NCBI RefSeq assembly: GCF_900109525.1
Contig: NZ_FOAN01000001.1
Span: 248,001 to 312,000 of the forward strand
Reading direction: 5' to 3'
Length of the DNA stretch: 64,000 bases
From: Allobosea lupini
Lineage (GTDB): Bacteria; Pseudomonadota; Alphaproteobacteria; Rhizobiales; Beijerinckiaceae
The notes below the pieces were generated by a model. It worked only from the letters and a program-made list of their open reading frames with translations. It did no database searches and was not told the origin of the DNA. Shown piece by piece: positions 9,014 through 15,869 of the stretch (position 1 is the first letter of the stretch; every line of letters begins with the position of its first letter). The position numbers and the translations under genes are program-made.

Positions 9014-10183
9014 TCAATTCCGCGCCAGCGGCTGCTGCTTCGTGCCGGTGGACAGCGGCGAGCCCTTGGCAAGACGCAGGGCCGGCGCCTTCTCGGTGGC
9101 GGCAGGGAGGCTGGCGGTGCGCGGCACCGGCAGCGTCGTCGTCACACTCGGACGCAAGCCCGGAACCGGCTTGCCGGCATGGGCGGCGGCGCCGAGATCG
9201 AAGGGCCGGGACGGCGGCAGGCGGACTCCGCTGATCGGGACGCCCGCCGCAGACGGCGACGCCGCGACGCTGGCGACGATCGGGCTCTGAACGGCGATCG
9301 TCCGCGGCTGCTCGGGAGCGTAGGCCTGGACGACGGGCTGCGCTTCGACCGGCGCAGGTTCAGTGCGAACAGGCGTCGGAGCGGGAGCGGGCCTGGCGGC
9401 TTCGTCGTCGAGATCCGGCCCCGCGGAGCGGCCGAGATCGACCTGAGACGCGGCGCTCGCGATCATCGTCCGGCTGCTCTGGCCCGGGATCGAGGCCGGC
9501 GAGCCGTCGGTGCGCAGCGAGGCGAGCAGCATCTGGTCGTCCGAGCCGGCGAGCGAGGCCTGGCCGAGATACTCGATCTTGACGCGCGCCGTGCCGAGAT
9601 GCCGGAAGGCGAGCGCATCGGCGGTCTTCTGCGAGACGTCCATGACACGGCCGCCATGGAACGGGCCACGATCGTTGACGCGCACGATGATCGAGCGGCT
9701 GTTGGTGACGTTGGTGACGCGGGCATAGGCCGGCAGCGGCATGGTCGGATGCGCGGCGCTGATGCTCATACGATCATAGACTTCGCCGTTGGCGGTGCGC
9801 CGGCCATGGAAGGCCTCGCCGTACCAGGAGGCGGTGCCGACGGCCGTGTAGCCGACCGGCTTCTCGTAAGGGGTGTAGCGCTTGCCGGCGACGGTGTAGC
9901 TGCGGCCGATCAGCTCGCGGCCGCCGCCCTTGGGCACCGGCTGCCCTTCTTCGACGACGCGGGCGCTGGCCGGACCGTATTTCGAGGACGGGAAGGCGCC
10001 GATCTCTTTCGATTTCCCGCGGCGGGCGACCTGGTTGTTGGCGCAGTTGGCGAGGAACAGGCCGGCCAGCACGACGCAGCCGAGGCGGGTCGCCGTGGAC
10101 AGGGAGGACGATGAGCTACGAGGGGCGTCGCCGGACTCGGCCACAGAGGAGGTCTCCGCCGCTGCGCTCGTGCCTCGCATCAT
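9014..10183 (-). CDS. rlpA: RlpA-like septal ring lytic transglycosylase / DPBB lipoprotein
   Basis: About 389 residues. The central part (GTASWYGEAFHGRRTANGE ... RVNDRGPFHGGRVMDVS) is the RlpA double-psi beta-barrel, with the Glu, His and Asp positions of lytic transglycosylases that cut denuded glycan strands. The N-terminus is a Ser-rich stretch then a hydrophobic segment ending LANC, a candidate lipobox with an unusual Asn before the Cys. The C-terminal third is a Pro/Ala-rich low-complexity tail without a recognisable SPOR domain. The ATG at 10183 is supported by AGGA seven bases before it; longer frames upstream lack such a site. It heads the minus-strand run with dacF, tmk and holB. 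Confidence 0.87.
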   Translation of the reverse strand: MMRGTSAAAETSSVAESGDAPRSSSSSLSTATRLGCVVLAGLFLANCANNQVARRGKSKEIGAFPSSKYGPASARVVEEGQPVPKGGGRELIGRSYTVAGKRYTPYEKPVGYTAVGTASWYGEAFHGRRTANGEVYDRMSISAAHPTMPLPAYARVTNVTNSRSIIVRVNDRGPFHGGRVMDVSQKTADALAFRHLGTARVKIEYLGQASLAGSDDQMLLASLRTDGSPASIPGQSSRTMIASAASQVDLGRSAGPDLDDEAARPAPAPTPVRTEPAPVEAQPVVQAYAPEQPRTIAVQSPIVASVAASPSAAGVPISGVRLPPSRPFDLGAAAHAGKPVPGLRPSVTTTLPVPRTASLPAATEKAPALRLAKGSPLSTGTKQQPLARN

Positions 10184-10580
10184 GCCGCATTCCTGTTCGT
10201 CGCGCCGAAAACGCTGCGCCGCCCAAGCCACTATCGTGGCAAGGGCGCAGTTTTCGACCAATTCCATTAAGGGATCGTTAAGCGGCGGCAGCGCGAACGC
10301 ATGACCGTCAACGGAAACCCAGCACCGCCCTTGGGCGGGCATAAAGGTGTCGGAAATGCGGCGGCTGTCAATCCGCCACCATTCCGTTGCCATTTTTCGG
10401 TGGAGCGTGACCCCGCCGCAACGCCCGAACCGGCTTCACGGTGCGGCTTGACGAGATGCGCGGAGCATTGCCGCAAGCTCTTGAAAATGCGCGTATTCTC
10501 CGGAGTATGGGCAAAGATTGCCACGATCGCTCCGCATGCGGCTTGCAAAAATCGACAGGGAACGGCAATGACGGGGCGCC
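10184..10580. other. 397-base intergenic region between rlpA and tRNA-Ser
   Basis: The promoters of rlpA (minus) and of the tRNA gene (plus) should both lie here. I see short open frames on both strands but none with a ribosome site or family resemblance. A CTCCGGAG palindrome sits at about 10498-10505 in a locally A/T-richer stretch. Nothing else is recognised. Confidence 0.4.
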
Positions 10581-10670
10581 GGAAGGGTGGCCGAGTGGTT
10601 TAAGGCAGCGGTCTTGAAAACCGCCGTGGGTGCAAGCCCACCGTGGGTTCGAATCCCACCCCTTCCGCCA
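10581..10670 (+). tRNA. tRNA-Ser (anticodon UGA)
   Basis: A 90-nucleotide class II tRNA. The acceptor stem GGAAGGG (10581-10587) pairs with CCCTTCC (10660-10666). The anticodon stem gcggt/accgc encloses the loop CTTGAAA, giving anticodon TGA. A long variable arm (tgggtgcaagccca) identifies serine, and the T-loop GTTCGAATC is standard. The CCA end is encoded at 10668-10670. Confidence 0.97.
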
Positions 10671-10681
10671 TTTATCCTTAG

Positions 10682-10705
10682 AGCCCGACGCGCCGATCTC
10701 GGGCT
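10682..10705 (+). terminator. Candidate tRNA-Ser terminator
   Basis: AGCCCGA (10682-10688) pairs with TCGGGCT (10699-10705) over a 10-base loop, and a short TT follows. It begins 12 bases after the tRNA CCA end. The U-tract is weak, so this is a modest candidate; the stronger hairpin is 100 bases further on. Confidence 0.4.
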
Positions 10706-10799
10706 TTGCCGCTGGAGGCGGGAAACGCGAAGCGCGAGTCTGAAGCCAGCAGAGATCGCGGTCTGGCTATCTGAGGTGCAGTCCTGTCTGCACAATGCA

Positions 10800-10823
10800 A
10801 AGGCGGCGCTTCGGCGCCGCCTT
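10800..10823. terminator. UUCG-capped terminator hairpin
   Basis: A 10-bp stem (AAGGCGGCGC with GCGCCGCCTT) is capped by the very stable TTCG tetraloop, with TTGTTCGTCT following on the plus strand. It lies between tRNA-Ser (plus) and the small minus-strand gene at 10872, so it probably stops transcription from the tRNA and possibly from both sides. Confidence 0.75.
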
Positions 10824-10871
10824 GTTCGTCTAGTCGGGTGGTTTTGATGCTGGATGAGCGAGGGCCGCCGC

Positions 10872-11066
10872 TCAGCAGGCCCGGCATTCGAACGGCTGAA
10901 CCTGCGCCCGGCCCTGCAGGATGACGATCCGCTCGGCTGCGCCGCCAGGCCTGACCCGGATCACCCCCTCATCCTCGCATTCGTCGAGGAAATAGGCGGG
11001 GAGTCCGGCACGCAGGGCCTTTTCGACCGATTGCTTGCGGAATTGCTTCAGCTTCTCTTGGTTCAT
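10872..11066 (-). CDS. Small hypothetical protein, 64 residues
   Basis: I do not recognise the family. The N-terminal half (MNQEKLKQFRKQSVEKALRAG) looks like a basic amphipathic helix. It is followed by an acidic turn (DECEDEGVIRV) and strand-like segments, ending in ECRAC with two cysteines three apart. A GGAG site lies seven bases before the ATG, and GC-rich third positions agree with real coding. It stands alone, bounded by a terminator hairpin downstream. Function unknown. Confidence 0.6.
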   Translation of the reverse strand: MNQEKLKQFRKQSVEKALRAGLPAYFLDECEDEGVIRVRPGGAAERIVILQGRAQVQPFECRAC

Positions 11067-11309
11067 TGCGAGCTCCGCTTCACAGGAGGCGATGGCACCC
11101 TTTCATCGGGATTTGGGGTGGGGTTCGCTTTCTTCAAGCATGCGCATGGCGCACACCCGCGCGGAACAAGCGTCAGCCCTGTCTCACGACGGAAGCGCAA
11201 GATGCGCTCGGCTCTACGATGTCGCCCGAGGCTGGCGCGTACCGGCCCCTCTGCCTAACAATCGTGGCCGGTCGATCACCGGGCCGATCTCACGACGGAG
11301 GGCAGTGCC

Positions 11310-11672
11310 ATGCTGGACTGGACCACTTATCGCACCGAGCTGAAGGGCCGCGTCGGTGATTTCGGAACGGCTGCCCCCGACGCGCTTCGCGGCTATGTCG
11401 CGCTGGCCGGCGGGGCGGCGAAGACCAGGCATCTCGACGCCCGCACGCGCGAATTGATCTCGCTCGCCGTCGCCGTCACCACGCGCTGCGACGGCTGCAT
11501 CACCACCCATGTCGATGCGGCGATCAAGGCCGGGGTCAGCCGCGAGGAGATCGCCGAGGCGCTCGGCGTCGCGATCGCGATGAATGCGGGCGCAGCGCTG
11601 GTCTATTCCGCGCGTACGCTCGACTGCTTCGAGCAGATGACGACCCCTGTCCCGGCGGCGGCGGCCGAATAA
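11310..11672 (+). CDS. Carboxymuconolactone decarboxylase / AhpD-like protein
   Basis: 120 residues of the CMD/AhpD fold. The family signature is clear: LDARTRELISLAVAVTTRCDGCITTHV with a Cys60-x2-Cys63 pair and His67. This is the redox-active motif of alkylhydroperoxidase-like members rather than of true decarboxylases, which lack the cysteines. It probably reduces peroxides or works as a thiol-disulfide partner; the actual substrate is unknown. The ATG is preceded by GGAGGGCAGTGCC. Monocistronic, followed by a candidate terminator. Confidence 0.85.
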   Translation: MLDWTTYRTELKGRVGDFGTAAPDALRGYVALAGGAAKTRHLDARTRELISLAVAVTTRCDGCITTHVDAAIKAGVSREEIAEALGVAIAMNAGAALVYSARTLDCFEQMTTPVPAAAAE

Positions 11673-11761
11673 CGCCGGCTTCGCCCGAAGGAACCGTCAC
11701 CTGCCTCCGAAATGGCTCATGCGAGCGCCATATTGCCGTGGCAAGGTAGCCTTGGAAGCGC

Positions 11762-11781
11762 GGAACGCCCCATGGCGTTCC
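11762..11781 (+). terminator. Hairpin after the AhpD-like gene
   Basis: GGAACGCC (11762-11769) pairs perfectly with GGCGTTCC (11774-11781) around CCAT, followed by ATCGTTTCCTT. It separates the AhpD-like gene from the DUF2934 gene 41 bases later. Confidence 0.5.
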
Positions 11782-11821
11782 ATCGTTTCCTTATCGACCG
11801 CAACGGAACCAGGAGGACGAG

Positions 11822-12040
11822 ATGAGTCATACTGGCAAGGCCGAGCGCGAGATCCGCAAGATCGCCTATGCGCTCTGGATGGAAGAAGGGCAGCCGGACG
11901 GCCGCGATCACGAGCACTGGGAAGCGGCCAAGGCGATCTGGACCTTCCGCAACCGCAGCGAAGAGACTGTCGATCGCGGTGCTGAGGACGAGCTCAAGGC
12001 CGAGCGCGCCCGCCGCCGCGAGCAGGAATTGCTGTCCTGA
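11822..12040 (+). CDS. DUF2934 domain protein
   Basis: A 72-residue protein with the DUF2934 core: IRKIAYALWMEEGQPDGRDHEHWEAAKAIW, where the Y..W...G.P.GRD..HW pattern is diagnostic. A short charged tail (KAERARRREQE) follows. The family is widespread in rhizobia and methylobacteria, often in stress-induced small genes, but no molecular function is established. The ribosome site is AGGAGGACGAG directly before the ATG. Confidence 0.85.
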   Translation: MSHTGKAEREIRKIAYALWMEEGQPDGRDHEHWEAAKAIWTFRNRSEETVDRGAEDELKAERARRREQELLS

Positions 12041-12163
12041 CCCAAGCCCTGCGGGGCTGGGGTTCGTCCGCAGCCCTGCCATTCGCTTTCCGCATGATCG
12101 CACCGACGACAAGCGGTCGCGACGCACCCACATTGGTGTGGAAGGTATTCGCGGAGGCGAGGC

Positions 12164-12460
12164 ATGACGCAGGATTTGGAGGCTGACCGGGCCGAGGTCG
12201 TCGAACGGTCCGAGACGGGGCGTTTCGAGCTTGATTTTCCCGGCGGACAGGCTTTCGCGGTCTATCGTAGCGAAGGCGACCGGATCGTCGTGACGCATAC
12301 GGAGGTGCCGCCGGCGTTCAACGGGCGCGGAATCGGCTCGCAACTGGCCGAGGGCATCTTCAGGATCGCCCGCGCCAGCGGACGGCGCGTGGTGCCGCGC
12401 TGCTCTTTCGTCGTCGCCTGGGCGCATCGTCATCCTGACTACCGCGACGTGCTCGCTTGA
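12164..12460 (+). CDS. Small GNAT-type acetyltransferase (YjdJ/COG2388 group)
   Basis: 98 residues. The acetyl-CoA binding signature is visible as VPPAFNGRGIGSQLAEGIFRIAR (about residues 48-70), and the C-terminal RVVPRCSFVVAWAHRHPDYRDVL is the conserved end of this short GNAT group. These proteins are roughly half the length of ordinary acetyltransferases, and their substrates are not known. The start at 12164 follows GCGGAGGCG. Spaced about 120 bases after the DUF2934 gene and possibly transcribed with it. Confidence 0.85.
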   Translation: MTQDLEADRAEVVERSETGRFELDFPGGQAFAVYRSEGDRIVVTHTEVPPAFNGRGIGSQLAEGIFRIARASGRRVVPRCSFVVAWAHRHPDYRDVLA

Positions 12461-12536
12461 GGCGCCCCCGCCCCTCTGAGCTTGCCTCGCGCCGGCCGAT
12501 CGCGTTTGAAGGCTCCGTCACGAAACGGGGCCTGCC

Positions 12537-12965
12537 ATGCCGGACGATCTCGCCATCACCGATTTTCCGCTGCGGGCGCGAGACAAGCTCCGCTATGGCG
12601 ACACCGACCGCCAGGGCCACGTCAACAACGCGGTGTTCTCGACCTTTCTGGAAACCGGACGGGTCGAGCTGATCTATGGCCAGGCCGGTCGGCTGGCCGA
12701 GCCGGGAACGGCCTTCGTTCTCGCGCGACTTGAGCTGGATTTCCGGGCGGAGCTGCTGTGGCCCGGCGAGGTCGAGATCGGCACGCGCGTCGCGTCCGTC
12801 GGCCGCAGCTCGGTCCGGCTCCAGCAGGCGATCTTCCAGGGCGAGCGCTGCGTCGCCAGCGGGCTTTCCGTGATCGTCCAGATGGACGAAGCGACGCGCA
12901 AGGCGCGGCCGTTCTCGGATGCTGTGCGAGAGCAGCTGGAGCGACTGGCCGCGCCTGCTGCCTGA
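12537..12965 (+). CDS. Hot-dog fold acyl-CoA thioesterase (4HBT/YbgC-like)
   Basis: 142 residues with the 4-hydroxybenzoyl-CoA thioesterase signature RYGDTDRQGHVNNAVFSTFLE (about residues 19-39); the second aspartate is the expected catalytic residue. LARLELDFRAELLWPGEVEIGTRV is the usual second strand block. It likely hydrolyses acyl-CoAs, substrate range unknown. The gene lies 76 bases after the GNAT gene and converges on the GFA-family gene, leaving only six bases between the two stops. Confidence 0.88.
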   Translation: MPDDLAITDFPLRARDKLRYGDTDRQGHVNNAVFSTFLETGRVELIYGQAGRLAEPGTAFVLARLELDFRAELLWPGEVEIGTRVASVGRSSVRLQQAIFQGERCVASGLSVIVQMDEATRKARPFSDAVREQLERLAAPAA

Positions 12966-12971
12966 CCGGCG

Positions 12972-13409
12972 TCACTCTTTCGGCCAGCCGACCAGCTTGG
13001 TCGGCGTCCAGCGCGCTATTCTACGCTCGCGCCGTCCCTCCAGCGCTTCGCCGCTGAAATCGCGTGGCTCGGCAGGTCGGGTGAAGCGGGCGCGTTCGTC
13101 GAGCGCATCGATGTTGATCGTGCTCCAGGCCTTGCCGGCCTCGGTCATCAGCATGGCGACGTAGACGCCGCAGCGGCGGCAGAGGACGACCTCCGAGGCT
13201 TCGAGCCCAAAGCGATAGCGTTGCAGCTCGGCCGGTTCGTGCACGACGAGGCGGGCCTGTGCCCTAGGGTCGGAGACCGTCCGAGCGTTGTGCTTGCGGC
13301 AGAAGGAGCACTGGCAGGCGCCGACAACTTCCTCCTCGGGCGGGCGCGGCAGCGTCAATTCGAGCCCGATCGCGCCGCAATGACAGGCGCCGTTCAAGCA
13401 ATGCGTCAT
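12972..13409 (-). CDS. GFA family protein (zinc-binding, Mss4-like fold)
   Basis: 145 residues. Cysteine motifs in order: CHCG near residue 9, CQCSFC near 32 and CRRCG near 76, the zinc-site layout of the glutathione-dependent formaldehyde-activating (GFA) family. Most members have not been shown to be formaldehyde enzymes, so the function is open. The ATG has AAGGAGCGG upstream. It is divergent from the small gene at 13555, and the shared region carries a perfect inverted repeat. Confidence 0.85.
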   Translation of the reverse strand: MTHCLNGACHCGAIGLELTLPRPPEEEVVGACQCSFCRKHNARTVSDPRAQARLVVHEPAELQRYRFGLEASEVVLCRRCGVYVAMLMTEAGKAWSTINIDALDERARFTRPAEPRDFSGEALEGRRERRIARWTPTKLVGWPKE

Positions 13410-13480
13410 GGGCCCGCTCCTTGTTGCGCACCGTCATATCACAGCAATCATAGGCTGCGATAAAACCCATCAAAACTACT

Positions 13481-13501
13481 GATTTGATACCGCATCAAAT
13501 C
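13481..13501. promoter_or_regulatory. Perfect inverted repeat, operator-like
   Basis: GATTTGAT (13481-13488) and ATCAAATC (13494-13501) are perfect complements with a 5-base spacer, centred in the A/T-rich divergent region between the GFA gene and the 53-residue membrane-protein gene. The 13-bp centre-to-centre geometry suits a dimeric helix-turn-helix regulator. As a hairpin it would be weak (A/T-rich), so a DNA operator is more likely than an RNA structure. Confidence 0.5.
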
Positions 13502-13554
13502 GGGGGAACGGAATCGCTCCCGCCGCGTTTGAAGCCAAAATGCGGGAGGACATC

Positions 13555-13716
13555 ATGAACAGCCTTGTTGCGGCGTCGGCGCTGTTCCTGGCCGGCGGCC
13601 TGTCTGTAGTGACCATGGGGGCCGCGCCCCTACAGGGCGTTCTCAACGATTTCTTCTGGGCGGGCCTGGCGCTATCGGGCTTTCTCGCCATCGTGGGGCT
13701 GGAAGCGGCCAGCTGA
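13555..13716 (+). CDS. Small membrane protein upstream of kdp, 53 residues, two membrane segments
   Basis: Not a family I recognise. The frame gives two hydrophobic stretches, about residues 4-22 (LVAASALFLAGGLSVVTMG) and 33-50 (FFWAGLALSGFLAIVGLE), joined by a short loop with Pro and Asp. It looks like a helical hairpin. The start is backed by GGGAGGA five bases before the ATG, and codon use is GC-rich at third positions. It lies 222 bases before the first kdp small gene and downstream of the palindrome at 13481, so it may be a separate transcription unit. Function unknown. Confidence 0.6.
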   Translation: MNSLVAASALFLAGGLSVVTMGAAPLQGVLNDFFWAGLALSGFLAIVGLEAAS

Positions 13717-13938
13717 GGCCCGCTCGCCCCGACTTCTCACATTCCACGTCTGACTTTATCGCCTAGCGAGCGACGCCTCTCGCGCGCCTAGTCTCGCGCC
13801 GGGATCCTATCGTTACTCGCCACGGTTCCGTCGGGCATCTTTACGCGGCCCTTATGCCCCCGCCTGCCCTTCCCGCTCGACCGCTTAGCAGGGGTGGCAC
13901 CACATCTCCGGTCTGAAAACCAAGGCTGGAGATGCGTC

Positions 13939-14022
13939 ATGGCCGATATCGTCTTTCTCGCGCTCGGAGCCGGGGCCTTCGCGCTCTTCGGCTGGTACGC
14001 AGCGCTGCTGCGCAAGGTCTGA
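13939..14022 (+). CDS. KdpF-like 27-residue leader membrane protein of the kdp operon
   Basis: A very short frame, MADIVFLALGAGAFALFGWY plus AALLRKV, with a GGAG site seven bases before its ATG. It forms a single membrane helix with a basic C-terminal end, and its stop lies four bases before the kdpF start, so translation of the two is probably linked. It resembles KdpF in size and design but is a separate protein. A similar small frame before kdpF is, from memory, found in other alphaproteobacteria, where it is often left unannotated. It may be an extra subunit stabilising KdpABC or a leader peptide. Confidence 0.65.
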   Translation: MADIVFLALGAGAFALFGWYAALLRKV

Positions 14023-14026
14023 TGCC

Positions 14027-14113
14027 ATGGGCCTGACCTTGCTCTATGCCGCCGCGGCCCTCGGGCTCGCGGTCTACATGGTCGCCGCGCTGCTGCGCCC
14101 CGACCGCTTCTGA
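14027..14113 (+). CDS. kdpF: K+-transporting ATPase subunit KdpF
   Basis: 28 residues: one membrane helix (LTLLYAAAALGLAVYMVAALL) ending RPDRF, the conserved KdpF tail. KdpF is a lipid-like stabiliser of the KdpABC complex in the inner membrane. The ATG at 14027 lies just after the stop of the 27-residue leader gene, and 24 bases separate it from kdpA. An overlapping ATG at 14022 gives only a few codons. Confidence 0.88.
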   Translation: MGLTLLYAAAALGLAVYMVAALLRPDRF

Positions 14114-14137
14114 ACAACACAAAAAAGGAGACCTCGC

Positions 14138-15847
14138 ATGGACTGGCGGGGCTGGGCTGAGATCGTCTTCACGATCGCGCTGACGGTAGCCGTGGGCTGG
14201 CCGCTCGGCATCTATATGGCGCGCGTCTGGGCGCGCGAGCGTACGCCGCTCGACCTGGTGCTGCAGCCGGTCGAGGCAAGCTTCTACGCCGCACTCGGCA
14301 TCGACAAGAACAGGGAGCAGAACTGGCTCAGCTATGCCGGTGCCGTGCTCGCCTTCAGCGTGACCGGCTTCGTGCTGCTCTATGGCCTCCTGCGACTGCA
14401 GGGCTTCCTGCCGTTGAACCCGCAGGGCTTCGACGGCCTGTCACCGCATCTCGCCTTCAACACCGCGGTCAGCTTCGTCACCAACACGAACTGGCAGTCC
14501 TATGGCGGCGAGACGACGATGAGCAGCCTCAGCCAGATGGCCGGCCTGACGGTGCAGAACTTCGTCTCGGCCGCCGCCGGCCTCGCCGTCGCAGCGGCCG
14601 TGGCGCGCGCCTTCGCCGCGGACCGCGGCGAAACGCTCGGTAATTTCTGGGTCGATCTGACCCGCAACACCTTTTATGTGCTGCTGCCGCTCTCGATCGT
14701 CACTGCGCTGGCGCTCGTCGCTGCCGGCGTGCCGCAGAGCCTGCTCGCCAATGTCACGGCCAAGACGCTGGAAGGCGCCGACCAGATCATCGCCCTTTTC
14801 CCGGTCGCCAGCCAGGAAGCGATCAAGCAGTGGGGCACCAATGGCGGTGGCCTGTTCAACGTCAACTCGGCCCATCCGCTCGAGAACCCCACGCCGCTGA
14901 CCAACCTGATCGAGGTCGTCTCGCTGAACGCGCTCGCTTTCGGCACGGTCGTCGCGTTCGGACGTGTCGCCGGCGCCCGCAAGGAAGCGCGTGCCCTGCT
15001 CTCGGCGATGGTGATCCTGGTCGGCCTCGGCGCCGCTGCGATCTACTCCTCCGAGACGCTGACGCCGCAGCCTGCGATGATCGCTGCCGGCATCACCGAT
15101 GCGCCTGCCAACATGGAAGGCAAGGAGGTTCGCTTCGGCGCCGCCGCCTCGTCGATCTGGGCGGCGCAGACCACCGGCGCCTCGAACGGCTCGGTCAACG
15201 CCATGCACGGCTCGTTCATGCCGCTCGGCGGCGGCGTCGCCATGTTCCTGATCCAGCTCGGCGAGATCCTGCCCGGCGGCGTCGGCTCCGGCCTCTACGG
15301 CATGGTGGTGATGGCGCTGCTCGCCGTCTTCGTCGCTGGCCTGATGGTCGGGCGCACGCCGGAATATCTCGGCAAGAAGGTCGAGGCCCGCGAAATCAAG
15401 TTCGCCATGCTGGCGGTGCTGATCCTGCCGCTCGCGATCCTCGGCTTCTCGGCCGTCGCAGCGGTGCTGCCGGTCGCGCTCGAGGGGCTGCTGAACAAGG
15501 GACCACGCGGGCTCACCGAGATCCTCTACGCCTATTCCTCGGCGGCGGGGAACAACGGCTCGGCCTTCGCGGGGCTCACCGCCAACGCGCCCTGGTGGAA
15601 CACCACGCTCGGCATCGCAATGCTGCTCGGCCGCTTCGCCTACATGGTTCCGGTGATCGCCATGGCCGGCGCCATCGCCGCCAAGCCGAAGCTCGCGCCG
15701 ACCGCCGGCACGCTGCCGAGCGACAGCCCGCTCTTCGTCGGCCTGCTGATCGGCATCATCCTGATCCTGGGCGGCCTGCAATTCTTCCCCGCGCTCGCGC
15801 TTGGGCCGATCGTCGAGCACTTTCAGGTGCTTGCGGCCACTCGTTGA
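14138..15847 (+). CDS. kdpA: K+-transporting ATPase subunit A
   Basis: 569 residues; the channel-like subunit that selects K+ in the high-affinity KdpFABC pump. Pore-loop regions are visible: [29 protein letters not shown] and [12 protein letters not shown], corresponding to the degenerate selectivity filters. About ten membrane segments; length is standard. AAGGAGACC precedes the ATG. First large gene of the operon, 22 bases before kdpB. Confidence 0.97.
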   Translation: MDWRGWAEIVFTIALTVAVGWPLGIYMARVWARERTPLDLVLQPVEASFYAALGIDKNREQNWLSYAGAVLAFSVTGFVLLYGLLRLQGFLPLNPQGFDGLSPHLAFNTAVSFVTNTNWQSYGGETTMSSLSQMAGLTVQNFVSAAAGLAVAAAVARAFAADRGETLGNFWVDLTRNTFYVLLPLSIVTALALVAAGVPQSLLANVTAKTLEGADQIIALFPVASQEAIKQWGTNGGGLFNVNSAHPLENPTPLTNLIEVVSLNALAFGTVVAFGRVAGARKEARALLSAMVILVGLGAAAIYSSETLTPQPAMIAAGITDAPANMEGKEVRFGAAASSIWAAQTTGASNGSVNAMHGSFMPLGGGVAMFLIQLGEILPGGVGSGLYGMVVMALLAVFVAGLMVGRTPEYLGKKVEAREIKFAMLAVLILPLAILGFSAVAAVLPVALEGLLNKGPRGLTEILYAYSSAAGNNGSAFAGLTANAPWWNTTLGIAMLLGRFAYMVPVIAMAGAIAAKPKLAPTAGTLPSDSPLFVGLLIGIILILGGLQFFPALALGPIVEHFQVLAATR

Positions 15848-15869
15848 GCCGACAAAGGAACTCCGTCAA

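Noticed and set aside
14441..15820. A 459-codon frame antisense to kdpA
   Set aside because: Low-complexity charged translation without ribosome site; kdpA is certain.
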